The translations under genes were made by a program, and so were the position numbers. A stretch of DNA of 64,000 bases, from contig NZ_JALPTH010000004.1 of assembly GCF_023218175.1 (NCBI RefSeq), positions 248,001 through 312,000 on the forward strand. Direction: 5' to 3'. This DNA is from Streptomyces lichenis. Its GTDB lineage: Bacteria > Actinomycetota > Actinomycetes > Streptomycetales > Streptomycetaceae. The notes under the pieces were generated by a model. It searched no databases and was not told the origin of the DNA. It was given only the letters and a program-made list of their open reading frames with translations. Numbering within the stretch: position 1 is the first letter of the stretch; every line of letters begins with the position of its first letter. Below, in pieces: positions 20,491 to 28,548 of the stretch.

Positions 20491-20509
20491 TCCACACACA
20501 ATCCACACA
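20491..20509. repeat. Short direct repeat in a divergent promoter region
   Basis: TCCACACA occurs at 20491-20498 and again at 20502-20509, exactly 11 bases apart, so both copies would face the same side of the helix. The 232-base gap 20325-20556 separates two divergent genes and otherwise shows only a TAATCT box (20542-20547) before the gene at 20557. A regulatory role is possible but unproven. Confidence 0.35.
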
Positions 20510-20556
20510 GGTGGGGAGGGCTGCGGGCCCGGAGGTCCGCATAATCTGCGGGCGCC

Positions 20557-21402
20557 ATGGATTACTGCCACCCCTGCCGGAGGCACCTGAACGGAGCCCT
20601 GGCCTGTGCCGGCTGCGGTACGCCCGCCGAGGAGCTCCGCCGCCGCCCCGCCCCGGCCACGCCCGCCGCCGAACCGGCCCGGGTCTTCGAGCTGGACCGG
20701 CCGGACCGGTACGAGGAGACCGCACCCGGCCGGGGCCGCCGCGGCCGTGCACGGGCCCGCCGAGCCGCCGGGCGCCGGGGCCGCGGCCGGCGCGGGCGCC
20801 GGGCGGTGGTCGGGGTGGCCGGGCTGCTGCTGGCCGCCGGGGCGCTGGGGCTGGCCGAGCTGGCCGCCGAACGTCCCGGCGGCGGCGGTGGTGCCACCGC
20901 GGTGGAGGAGCAGGGCGGCGCGGGCCCGGACGTGCTGCCCGAGCAGCCGGAGGCGGACACCGCACCGGACGCCGCCCCCGGCCCGGAGGACCCGGAGGCG
21001 GTACGGACCGGTGGAGCGGTGCCGTCCGGGCGGCCGGCCCCCTCCGCCCGCCCCGTCTCCGACGCCTCCTCGGCCGCGCCCTCCGCCTCTTCCATCGAGG
21101 TGCCCGTCACGCCGGGCGGCGAGGATCCGGCCCCCGACGGACCGGCTCCCGCCCCCTCGGACGTCCCGGGGCCCTCCGGCGGTGTCTCGGACCCCGGCCC
21201 CGACGCGCCGCCGCCCGCGCCCGGGCCCGATCCGACGGACGGCGGCCCCGGGGACGGCGGTCCGCAGGAGCCGCCGGACGGCCCCGGCGACCCCGCGCCC
21301 GACCGCCCCGCCCCCAGCGCCCCGCAACCCACCCCTCCGGCCGCCGAGCCGGAGCCGGAGCCCGAGGAGGAGTGCGACCGCTTCCTCTGGTGGTGCCTGT
21401 AG
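20557..21402 (+). CDS. SCO2400-family membrane protein with zinc ribbon and proline-rich tail
   Basis: A 281-residue protein starting MDYCHPCRRHLNGALACAGC, a CxxC...CxxC zinc ribbon highly characteristic of the SCO2400-type family in Streptomyces. A basic Arg/Gly stretch (residues ~60-90) precedes one membrane helix (AVVGVAGLLLAAGALGLAELA). A long Pro/Ala/Gly/Asp-rich segment follows, presumably outside, ending in EEECDRFLWWCL with two cysteines. The topology suggests the ribbon is cytoplasmic. Function unknown. Confidence 0.8.
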   Translation: MDYCHPCRRHLNGALACAGCGTPAEELRRRPAPATPAAEPARVFELDRPDRYEETAPGRGRRGRARARRAAGRRGRGRRGRRAVVGVAGLLLAAGALGLAELAAERPGGGGGATAVEEQGGAGPDVLPEQPEADTAPDAAPGPEDPEAVRTGGAVPSGRPAPSARPVSDASSAAPSASSIEVPVTPGGEDPAPDGPAPAPSDVPGPSGGVSDPGPDAPPPAPGPDPTDGGPGDGGPQEPPDGPGDPAPDRPAPSAPQPTPPAAEPEPEPEEECDRFLWWCL

Positions 21403-21427
21403 GACCGGTTCCTTCGCCGGTCTCGTC

Positions 21428-21880
21428 CTACTCTCCCGGCGGGGTCGGCTGCTGGCCCAGCATCTGGCGCAGCAGATCGCGCAGCAGGGTGCGCTCGGTG
21501 GAGGTCAGCCGGCCCAGCGGCTCGCGGGCGAAGTCGAGCGCGTCGCGCAACTGGGCGGCGGTCTCCCGACCCTCCGGGGTGGCCGCGGCGATCTTCACCC
21601 GGCGGTCGGCCGGGTCGGGGCGGCGCTCGACCAGGCCGCGGGCCTCCAGCCGGTCCACGATCCCGGTCACATTGGACGGCTCGCAGCGCAGGGCGAGCGC
21701 CAGCCGCCGCATCGGCGTCGGCTCCAGGGCGAGCAGCCCGAGGAGCCGGGCCTGCGCGCCGGTCAGCGCGTGCCGGGCGGCGGCCTGCTCGTACTCCTCG
21801 TGGTAGCGGGCCACCACGGTGCCGATCAGCTCGGCCACCTCGCGGGTGAGCGGGTCGATACGTCTACTGGTGGCGGACAT
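21428..21880 (-). CDS. MarR-family transcriptional regulator
   Basis: A 150-residue winged-helix protein. The recognition region is MRRLALALRCEPSNVTGIVDRLEARGLVERR followed by the wing PDPADRRVKIAA (given here in two pieces of the same domain). The ATG at 21880 is preferred over one at 21898 because TATCCT (21888-21893) lies 7 bases upstream, as for a leaderless transcript. It diverges from an NADP-dependent oxidoreductase gene that it probably controls in response to a small, perhaps aromatic or electrophilic, ligand. Confidence 0.85.
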   Translation of the reverse strand: MSATSRRIDPLTREVAELIGTVVARYHEEYEQAAARHALTGAQARLLGLLALEPTPMRRLALALRCEPSNVTGIVDRLEARGLVERRPDPADRRVKIAAATPEGRETAAQLRDALDFAREPLGRLTSTERTLLRDLLRQMLGQQPTPPGE

Positions 21881-21902
21881 ACGCCACAGGATAGCCACTT
21901 AC

Positions 21903-21948
21903 TTGACATCATGAAATATCAAGGAGCATGGTTGTTTCACGTACTGAA
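21903..21948. promoter_or_regulatory. Divergent promoter with MarR-type inverted repeats
   Basis: The AT-rich gap between the MarR and oxidoreductase genes contains TTGACA (21903-21908), a good -35 box directed at the oxidoreductase. It also has an imperfect inverted repeat flanked by CTTGA and TCAAG (21902-21923), and TTCA-N5-TGAA (21936-21948). These are plausible MarR half-sites. Confidence 0.45.
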
Positions 21949-21980
21949 GTATCTCTCTCGTTCCCCTGGAGGCTCGCACC

Positions 21981-23000
21981 ATGTCCGCTCTTCCCGAGTC
22001 CGGCCGCGCCTGGCACCTGGTCGCCCGTCCGCACGGCTGGCCCAAGCCCGAGGACTTCGCCCTGCGGGAGGCGCCGGTCGGTGAGCCGGCCGAGGGCCGC
22101 GTCCTGGTGCGCAACCACTACTTCTCGGTCGACCCCTACATGCGCGGCCGGATGAACGACGTCAAGTCGTATGTACCCCCCTTCCGGCTGGACCAGCCGA
22201 TGGACGGCGGCGCGGTCGGCGAGGTCATCGCCTCCAGCGCCGAGGGGTTCGCGGTCGGCGACCACGTCCTGCACGGCCTCGGCTGGCGCGAGTACGCGGA
22301 GGTGGGCGCCGCGCACGCGGTGAAGGTGGACGCTTCCAAGGCCCCGCTCTCGGCCTACCTCGGGGTGCTCGGCATGCCCGGGCTCACCGCGTACGCCGGG
22401 CTGTTCGAGGTCGCCTCCTTCAAGGAGGGGGACGCGGTCTTCGTCTCCGGCGCGGCCGGGGCGGTCGGCAGCCAGGTCGGCCAGATGGCGAGGCTCAAGG
22501 GCGCCTCCCGGGTGATCGGCTCGGCCGGCTCGGACGAGAAGGTCAAGCGGCTGGTGGAGGAGTACGGCTTCGACGCCGCCTTCAACTACAAGAACGGCCC
22601 GGTGGGCGAGCAGCTGAAGCAGGCCGCCCCGGACGGGATCGACGTCTACTTCGACAACGTGGGCGGCGACCACCTGGAGGCCGCGATCTCCTCCCTCAAC
22701 GTGCACGGCCGCGCCACCATCTGCGGCATGATCGCCCAGTACAACGCCACCGAGCCGACCCCCGCCCCGCGCAACCTGGCGCTGGTCATCGGCAAGCGGC
22801 TGCGGCTCCAGGGCATGCTGGTCAACGACCACTCCGCGCTCCAGCCGCAGTTCGTCGAGGAGGTCTCCGGCTGGCTGGCCTCCGGCGCGCTGAAGTACGA
22901 CGAGACCAAGGTCGAGTCCATCGACAAGGGCGTGGACGCCTTCCTCGGCCTCCTCCGCGGGGAGAACACCGGCAAGATGGTCGTCTCCCTCACCGGCTGA
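21981..23000 (+). CDS. NADP-dependent medium-chain oxidoreductase (CurA/leukotriene-B4 dehydrogenase type)
   Basis: A 339-residue zinc-independent MDR-superfamily enzyme. Family features are the N-terminal substrate domain with NHYFSVDPYMRGRMND, the Rossmann motif VFVSGAAGAVGSQVGQMA and the ending GENTGKMVVSLTG. Homologues reduce alpha,beta-unsaturated ketones and aldehydes with NADPH. TGGAGG lies 10 bases before the ATG. Divergent from a MarR gene, so expression is probably induced by the substrate or by electrophile stress. Confidence 0.9.
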   Translation: MSALPESGRAWHLVARPHGWPKPEDFALREAPVGEPAEGRVLVRNHYFSVDPYMRGRMNDVKSYVPPFRLDQPMDGGAVGEVIASSAEGFAVGDHVLHGLGWREYAEVGAAHAVKVDASKAPLSAYLGVLGMPGLTAYAGLFEVASFKEGDAVFVSGAAGAVGSQVGQMARLKGASRVIGSAGSDEKVKRLVEEYGFDAAFNYKNGPVGEQLKQAAPDGIDVYFDNVGGDHLEAAISSLNVHGRATICGMIAQYNATEPTPAPRNLALVIGKRLRLQGMLVNDHSALQPQFVEEVSGWLASGALKYDETKVESIDKGVDAFLGLLRGENTGKMVVSLTG

Positions 23001-23026
23001 CCGCGCCCGCTCCTCCGGAGAGCACA

Positions 23027-23068
23027 CGAGCGCCGGGACCCGGATCGCGGGACGGGTCCCGGCGCTCG
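23027..23068. terminator. Bidirectional terminator
   Basis: A perfect 15-base-pair stem (23027-23041 with 23054-23068; arm starts CGAGCGCCGGGACCC) surrounds a 12-base loop. It lies between the stops of the convergent oxidoreductase and MarR genes and can serve both. Confidence 0.8.
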
Positions 23069-23093
23069 CCGTCGGCGTGCCGCTCCCTCCCCG

Positions 23094-23621
23094 CTAGGCC
23101 AGGTCGGCGGGGCGGGTGCGCAGCTTGGCGGCGATCCGGGCCAGGGCCCGCTGGTCCGCGGCGTTCAGGGGCTCCAGTACGAGTTCCCGCACGGCCTGGA
23201 CATGGGTCGGCGCCGCGGCGACGACCGTCCGGTAGCCGGACTCGGTCAGGGCCGCGAGGGTGAAGCGCCCGTCCTCCGGGTCGGGGTAGCGCTCCACCCA
23301 TCCGCGCGCCTCGAACCGCTTGACCACATTGGACAGCCGGGAGAGCGAGCCGTTGGCCAGATAGGCCAGCTCACTCATCCGCAGACGCCGGTCCGGAGCC
23401 TCGGAGACATGGCTGAGGACCAGATACTCGAACAGCGTCAGCCCGGACTCCCGCTGCAGCGGCGCCTCCAGCTTGCCGGGCAGCAGCAGCACCAGCGAGA
23501 TCAGCCCGGTCCAGGCCTCCTTCTCAGGTGGCGTCAGCCAAAGCTCCGCCCCCTCGGGCACCTCACCCCCGGGCACCCCACCCTCCGGCATCCGGGTCTC
23601 ATCGGGCGGGGAGCTGCTCAT
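23094..23621 (-). CDS. MarR-family transcriptional regulator
   Basis: A 175-residue winged-helix repressor. A flexible, acidic 30-residue N-terminus precedes the domain with GLTLFEYLVLSHVSE, LRMSELAYLANGSLSRLSNV and the wing ERYPDPEDGRFTLAALTE. The ATG at 23621 has TAGGGT six bases upstream and no ribosome binding site. Two inverted repeats with the same TTCA-N4-TGAA core lie between it and the divergent RidA gene; one would cover its own -35 region, implying autoregulation. Confidence 0.87.
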   Translation of the reverse strand: MSSSPPDETRMPEGGVPGGEVPEGAELWLTPPEKEAWTGLISLVLLLPGKLEAPLQRESGLTLFEYLVLSHVSEAPDRRLRMSELAYLANGSLSRLSNVVKRFEARGWVERYPDPEDGRFTLAALTESGYRTVVAAAPTHVQAVRELVLEPLNAADQRALARIAAKLRTRPADLA

Positions 23622-23647
23622 GCGCTCACCCTACCAAGCCCCCTTCG

Positions 23648-23698
23648 CTTCACACATGAAGTCATTCGAGGTATCTTTGACTTCAAGCGTGAAGTCAA
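23648..23698. promoter_or_regulatory. Tandem MarR operators between marR and ridA-like genes
   Basis: Site 1 is CTTCA, 4 bases, TGAAG (23648-23661). Site 2 is TTGACTTCA, AGCG, TGAAGTCAA (23677-23698), with perfect 9-base arms. The centres are 33 bases apart, about three helical turns. Both share the TTCA-N4-TGAA core, which is strong evidence for one dimeric regulator binding twice. Confidence 0.75.
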
Positions 23699-23723
23699 GT
23701 GATGTCACCGGAAGGAATCCGCC

Positions 23724-24173
23724 ATGCCCGCGACCACCCACACCCCCGAGCCGCAGTTCTTCGTCACCCCCGGATACGGCGAGAAGCTGCTCGACATGCT
23801 CCGCTACAGCCAGGCGGTCCGGGTCGGCGACCGGGTCGAGATCTCCGGACAGGGCGGCTGGGACGAGGACTTCGCCTTCCCCGACTCCCTGGAGGAGGAG
23901 ATCGTCCGGGCCTTCGACAACGTCGAGCGGACCCTCGCCCAGGCGGGCGCGAGCTGGCGTGAGGTGATCGCCGTGAACTCGTACCACGTCCCCACGGCCC
24001 CGGACACGATCGGCGAGGACCACAACCGGACCATGGTCGAGCAGTTCCGCCGCCGCATGGGCGAGCGCGCGCCCATCTGGACCCAGATCGGCGTGACGGC
24101 GCTGGGCGCGCCCGGGATGCGGGTCGAGATCCGCGTCACCGCGCTCACCGGGCCCGGGGACCGCGACCACTGA
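23724..24173 (+). CDS. RidA/YjgF-family protein
   Basis: A 149-residue Rid-family protein. The core has VEISGQGGWDEDFAFPDSLE and AFDNVERTLAQAGASWREVI, and a C-terminal arginine in PGMRVEIRVTAL occupies the position used by imine deaminases. Members hydrolyse reactive enamine/imine intermediates or act in catabolic pathways. AAGGAA precedes the ATG at 23724. It is divergent from and probably controlled by the MarR gene through the paired operators. Whether it is a true deaminase is not certain. Confidence 0.85.
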   Translation: MPATTHTPEPQFFVTPGYGEKLLDMLRYSQAVRVGDRVEISGQGGWDEDFAFPDSLEEEIVRAFDNVERTLAQAGASWREVIAVNSYHVPTAPDTIGEDHNRTMVEQFRRRMGERAPIWTQIGVTALGAPGMRVEIRVTALTGPGDRDH

Positions 24174-24273
24174 CCCCGCCCCCGCCCTCCTCCCTCCCGT
24201 CACCCGTTAGGCTCAGCCCAGTCCGCCGCGATCGTGGGCGCGAGTCGCGGCGCATCACAGGAGGAAGACCCGT

Positions 24274-24699
<426 letters not shown>

Positions 24700-24718
24700 C
24701 CCACCGCCGCCCGGCCAG

Positions 24719-24756
24719 GCGAAGGCCGCGTCCCGTACGGGGGGCGCGGCCTTCGC
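24719..24756 (+). terminator. Terminator of the second ohr gene
   Basis: GCGAAGGCCGCG (24719-24730) is perfectly complementary to CGCGGCCTTCGC (24745-24756) with a 14-base loop, 20 bases after the stop codon. Confidence 0.8.
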
Positions 24757-24807
24757 CGTGTGTGGGCGGGGAGCGGGGCCGGAAGGACGGCCCCTAGGCT
24801 CGGCCTG

Positions 24808-25152
24808 GTGAACGAAGACGCCCGCTACGAGCCGACTCCCGCGCCAAGCAGTGCCCCGCCGGAGAGCACCCAGGTCACGGTCGCGGTCGACGGTGCCGCG
24901 CTCGTCTTCGCCTGGGACTCCGACGCCCGGGTCGAGGTGCGGAACCTCGGGCGAGAGGTCGTCATCGAGGCCAATGCCGCAGGCCTCCGGACGCTGGCCG
25001 GGCACCTCCAGGTGCTGGCCGGCGACGGCGTTCCCGATGGAGCCCATGTCCACCTTGAGGAGAGCAGCGGGCTGGAGGAAGGGTCGGTCGGACTCGTGCT
25101 GGAGCGCAGCGACGAGGAGGGTGATCAGCGACGACAGGGGGCGTCGGGGTAG
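24808..25152 (+). CDS. Small uncharacterised protein
   Basis: A 114-residue cytoplasmic protein of no recognised family. The centre has beta-type segments (TQVTVAVDGAALVFAWDSDA, VVIEANAAGLRTLAGHLQVL). The GTG at 24808 is chosen because TAGGCT (24795-24800) lies 7 bases upstream, a leaderless arrangement. Its 3' end overlaps the convergent antitoxin-like gene by 28 bases, so the two transcripts are partly antisense. Confidence 0.65.
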   Translation: MNEDARYEPTPAPSSAPPESTQVTVAVDGAALVFAWDSDARVEVRNLGREVVIEANAAGLRTLAGHLQVLAGDGVPDGAHVHLEESSGLEEGSVGLVLERSDEEGDQRRQGASG

Positions 25153-25397
25153 GCGTCGGCCGTGGCGTCCTGGTCGGCGCGGAAGGTATCCAGATCGATG
25201 CCGGGAGCGGTCCTGGACATTGCGGCGAATTCCTGACGGGACACGAACCGGCGGCGCCGCCGAAGCGGGACAAGCTGCCCGATCGGGTGTCCATCACGGG
25301 TGACGGTGAACGACCGGCCACCTTGTACGGCGTCCAGGATCTCGCGTGACCGATCGCGCATATCGCGTCGGGTGATGATCTCGGGTTGCGGGCTCAT
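25125..25397 (-). CDS. Phd/YefM-family antitoxin without adjacent toxin
   Basis: A 90-residue protein. The N-terminal fold matches Phd/YefM antitoxins (RRDMRDRSREILDAVQGG, SFTVTRDGHPIGQLVPL) and acts as a DNA-binding dimer in known systems. The C-terminus (RRRRFVSRQEFAAM, APGIDLDTFRAD) resembles the toxin-neutralising tail of partners of PIN-domain VapC nucleases. No toxin gene follows; the downstream DNA is a convergent gene. The ATG at 25397 has TACGGT 7 bases upstream, a leaderless arrangement. Confidence 0.78.
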   Translation of the reverse strand: MSPQPEIITRRDMRDRSREILDAVQGGRSFTVTRDGHPIGQLVPLRRRRRFVSRQEFAAMSRTAPGIDLDTFRADQDATADAYPDAPCRR

Positions 25398-25487
25398 GTC
25401 GGTCACCGTAGCCCCTGGTGCCGGCCGTCGGCACCGGGGACGTCCGGGCCTCGGGGCCGCTGCCGTGGCCCCGGTTACAGTGACCGC

Positions 25488-26426
25488 ATGCGTGATCTCG
25501 GGGCGGGTTTCCGGTACTTGCTGAAGGGCCAGCGGTGGGTGGCGACCCATGGGCGCTGGTTCGGGTTCGGGCTGCTGCCCGGGCTGGTCACCCTGGTGCT
25601 GTACGGCGGGGCGCTGTTCGGGCTGGCGTACGGGGCGGATGACCTGACCGCGTGGGCGACGCCGTTCGCGGACGACTGGGGCTCCCCGTGGCTGGGGCTG
25701 TTCCGGGGGTTCCTGACGGCGCTGGTGTTCGCGCTGGGGCTGTTCCTCGCGGTGGTGACGTTCACCGCGGTCACCCTGCTGGTCGGCCAGCCGTTCTACG
25801 AGTCGCTCTCCGAGCAGGTGGACCGGTCGGAGGGCGGGGACGTCCCGGAGTCCGGGCTGCCGCTGTGGCGGGAGTTGTGGGTGTCGGCCCGGGACAGCCT
25901 GCGGGTGCTGGTACGGGTCGCGTTCTACGGGATCGTGCTGTTCGCCCTCGGGTTCGTGCCGGTGATCGGGCAGACGGTGATCCCGGTGCTCGGGTTCTGT
26001 GTGTCCGGGTTCTTCCTCGCCGAGGAGCTGACGGCGGTCGCGCTGCAACGCCGGGGGGTGGAGTTCAAGGAGCGGCTGGCGCTGCTGCGGGGGCGGCGGA
26101 TGCTGGCGCTGGGCTTCGGCGTCCCGCTCACCCTCGCCTTCCTCGTCCCCTTCGTGGCCGTCTTCCTGATGCCGGGCGCGGTGGCCGGGGCGACCCTGCT
26201 CGTCCGTGACCTGGTGGACGAGCCGGAGGCCGGGGCGCGCGACGGCGGACGGCAGCCTGCCGGGGAGCCCGCGCCGGGTGCCCCGTACACGCCCCCGTCC
26301 CCGCATCCGTACGCCGGTCCGGCGGCTCCGCAGCCGCCGAACCCCTACGCCGTGCGGCCCCCGTATCCGCAGGGCGCCCCGCAGCCGCCGCAGAACCCGG
26401 AGTGGAACGGAGGGCGGAAGGCGTGA
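25488..26426 (+). CDS. EI24-domain integral membrane protein
   Basis: A 312-residue membrane protein of the EI24/CysZ-like family. It has four to six hydrophobic helices (GLLPGLVTLVLYGGALFGLA, ALVFALGLFLAVVTFTAVTL, YGIVLFALGFVPVIGQTVIP, LTLAFLVPFVAVFLMPGAVA) and the typical GQPFYESLSEQV loop. The last ~85 residues are a disordered Pro/Tyr-rich cytoplasmic tail. The ATG at 25488 has TACAGT six bases upstream. It overlaps the LysE-type gene by 4 bases. CysZ relatives move sulfate, but the substrate here is unknown. Confidence 0.83.
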   Translation: MRDLGAGFRYLLKGQRWVATHGRWFGFGLLPGLVTLVLYGGALFGLAYGADDLTAWATPFADDWGSPWLGLFRGFLTALVFALGLFLAVVTFTAVTLLVGQPFYESLSEQVDRSEGGDVPESGLPLWRELWVSARDSLRVLVRVAFYGIVLFALGFVPVIGQTVIPVLGFCVSGFFLAEELTAVALQRRGVEFKERLALLRGRRMLALGFGVPLTLAFLVPFVAVFLMPGAVAGATLLVRDLVDEPEAGARDGGRQPAGEPAPGAPYTPPSPHPYAGPAAPQPPNPYAVRPPYPQGAPQPPQNPEWNGGRKA

Positions 26427-27040
26427 CCGAACTCGTGGCGGTGGCGGTGATCACCATCCTGGCGGTGATCAGCCCGGGCGCCGACTTCGCCATGGTGGTC
26501 CGCAACAGCTGCCTGTACGGGCGGACCACCGGGCTCCTCGGGGCCGCCGGGGTCGCGGCCGGGGTGCTGGTGCACGTCACCTACACCATGCTCGGCGTCG
26601 GGCTGGTCATCGCCGCCGACACCGCGCTGTTCACGGCGATCAAGCTGCTCGGCGCCGGGTACCTGGTCTACATCGGGCTGCGCACCTTCTTCGCCCGCGC
26701 CGATCTGACCGTGGACCTGGACGCCTCCCAAGCCGGGCTGACCCGGCTCGGGGCGCTGCGCAGCGGCTTCCTGACCAATGTGCTCAACCCGAAGACCACG
26801 CTCTTCGTGGTCTCCACCTTCACCCAGGTGGTCGGGACCGAGACCCCGCTGTGGCAGCAGGGCCTCTACGGGCTGTTCATGTCCCTGGCCCACCTGGGCT
26901 GGTTCGCCCTGGTGGCGCTGTTCTTCTCGCACGCGCGGCTGCGGACCGCCATGCTGCGCGCCCAGAAGGCGCTGAACCGGGCCATCGGCGGAACGCTGGT
27001 GGGGCTGGGCGTCGCCCTGGGCGTCACCTCCGCACCGTAA
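26423..27040 (+). CDS. LysE/RhtB-family amino-acid exporter
   Basis: A 205-residue transporter with about six membrane helices. It starts VAVAVITILAVISPGADFAM, the N-terminal signature of RhtB proteins, and has GAGYLVYIGLRTFF and FLTNVLNPKTTLFVV (NPK motif). The family exports small amino acids such as homoserine and threonine. The GTG at 26423 overlaps the preceding stop (GTGA), so it is translationally coupled to the EI24-type gene. Confidence 0.88.
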   Translation: MTELVAVAVITILAVISPGADFAMVVRNSCLYGRTTGLLGAAGVAAGVLVHVTYTMLGVGLVIAADTALFTAIKLLGAGYLVYIGLRTFFARADLTVDLDASQAGLTRLGALRSGFLTNVLNPKTTLFVVSTFTQVVGTETPLWQQGLYGLFMSLAHLGWFALVALFFSHARLRTAMLRAQKALNRAIGGTLVGLGVALGVTSAP

Positions 27041-27052
27041 GGGGCTCCGGGG

Positions 27053-28381
27053 TCAGCGGCGGGCGGCCGCGACCGTGAGGATCTGCCGCACCTGGGCGGT
27101 GATGTCGGCCCGGTTGCGCAGGAACTCCGGGTCGGTCACCGCCTCGGTGTCGCCCGCGCCGAACTGGAGCACCGGGGTGTGCACATGGCCGCCGGGCAGC
27201 GAGCGCAGGCCCAGCCGGTCGCGGAGCAGGGTGGCGCGGTAGGCGATCTCGTTGGAGAGGTAGTCACCGCCGCCTCCGGCCCGCGCCGCCGAGCCCGGCG
27301 TCGGCCCGTCCGGGCGCACCACCGGGGCCGTGGAGCCCGCCGGGACCTCGGTCACCGAGGTGTTGTCGTACACCGGGAACCGCCCGGTCGCCGCCGCCGT
27401 GATCCGGGCGTACGGGAGGGTGGTCGCCGTCCACTGCGGCTGCGAGCCCGGGTGGGCGACCGGGACGGTGCCCGTCTCGGAGACGTTCAGGTTGTCGCCG
27501 AAGCCGCCGCGCCAGGCGCCGTTGAAGCGCTCCACGTCGAACTTGCCCACCCGGCCCTGGCTGACCGTGGTGAACAGGTCCACCCGGGGCAGCACCGGGC
27601 GCAGCGCCCGCTCCACCTCGCCGTCCGCGAAGTCCCGCCAGCGGACCGGGAAGACGGCCGTCTCCACCCGCGCCCAGCCGCCGTCGGCCGTGCGGATCCG
27701 GGTGCCGTCCAGCGCCAGCGCCGCCGCGCCCGACGGGTTGGAGATCCGTATGTCCCGGTCGAGAGTGAAGGGGTCGAAGCCGGTCAGCAGGATCCGCCGC
27801 ACCTTCCGGCGGTCGGAGGCCGGGTAGGTCAGGGAGTCCTGGCCCCGGGAGGCGGTCTCCAAGCGGTCGGTCAGCCGGTCGGTGAGCCGCTGCCGGGCCG
27901 CCGGGGGGAGCGGGAACGACGGCTGCCAGGAGCGCAGTTCACGGGTCATCGCGAGGCGCGCCCAGTACAGCGGGCGGTCGTCGTCCCGGGCCAGGTCGCC
28001 ACCGGCCGGGCCGCGCCCCTGCACCCGGTCCACGGCCCGCCGCCACAGCGCCGCCCCGTGCCGGACGACGGTCCGCTCGGCGGTCGCCGCGCTCCGGGCG
28101 TCCGCCAGGGCGGCGGCGAACTCCGGTGCCACGGAGTCGAATCCGCTGCGGTGCAGGATCTCCCTCGGCACCGCCTGGTCCAGCCGGGCCTCCTCCACGG
28201 TGACCGGTGCGGGGGCCGCCGAGGCGGGCGCGGCAGCGGCGGCCACCAGGGCCGCGAGCCCCCCGGCCACCACCGCCGACGTACGCCAACGGGCCCGTGC
28301 CGCCGCCCCCTTCCCCGTACCCCTCACCCTTGCCGTCGTCCTCGAAGCCGTCCGTGTCCATGAGCGGTCCACCGCAGGCAC
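27053..28381 (-). CDS. Secreted pyroglutamyl-peptidase I-like protein
   Basis: About 442 residues from the GTG at 28381 (GTG 28372 is an alternative). A basic N-terminus leads to a signal segment SAVVAGGLAALVAAAAAPAS ending near AAPAP. A ~170-residue helical domain follows, then a peptidase C15-like domain starting RRILLTGFDPFTLDRDIRIS with NPSGAAALALDG. The C-terminal GGDYLSNEIAYRATLLRD and PGGHVHTPVL match C15 positions, but C15 enzymes have Cys where this reads YLSN. The nucleophile may therefore be lost or replaced by Ser. Substrate unknown. Confidence 0.7.
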   Translation of the reverse strand: MPAVDRSWTRTASRTTARVRGTGKGAAARARWRTSAVVAGGLAALVAAAAAPASAAPAPVTVEEARLDQAVPREILHRSGFDSVAPEFAAALADARSAATAERTVVRHGAALWRRAVDRVQGRGPAGGDLARDDDRPLYWARLAMTRELRSWQPSFPLPPAARQRLTDRLTDRLETASRGQDSLTYPASDRRKVRRILLTGFDPFTLDRDIRISNPSGAAALALDGTRIRTADGGWARVETAVFPVRWRDFADGEVERALRPVLPRVDLFTTVSQGRVGKFDVERFNGAWRGGFGDNLNVSETGTVPVAHPGSQPQWTATTLPYARITAAATGRFPVYDNTSVTEVPAGSTAPVVRPDGPTPGSAARAGGGGDYLSNEIAYRATLLRDRLGLRSLPGGHVHTPVLQFGAGDTEAVTDPEFLRNRADITAQVRQILTVAAARR

Positions 28382-28548
28382 ACCTTCCCCTTCTCTGGCC
28401 CCACCGGCACCGGGCGGCACCGGTCCCGGCACGCTAGCGCGCGCCCGAGGGCCGGAGGAACCCCCGGCCGAGCTGTCGCCCCGCCAGGGTTCCGGGCGCA
28501 CCATGGCAGGGCGGATCACGGAGGCGGCGACGGCGAGGGGAGACGGCA

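Noticed and set aside
20491..20509. Pair of DnaA boxes (replication origin signal)
   Set aside because: Only two weak TCCACA-containing matches occur, with no cluster, no dnaA or dnaN nearby and no AT-rich unwinding region.
20557..21402. Shadow reverse-strand frame of similar length opposite the SCO2400-type gene
   Set aside because: The + strand frame has the recognisable CxxC zinc ribbon, a membrane helix and a family-typical start; the reverse frame is featureless Gly/Ser sequence.
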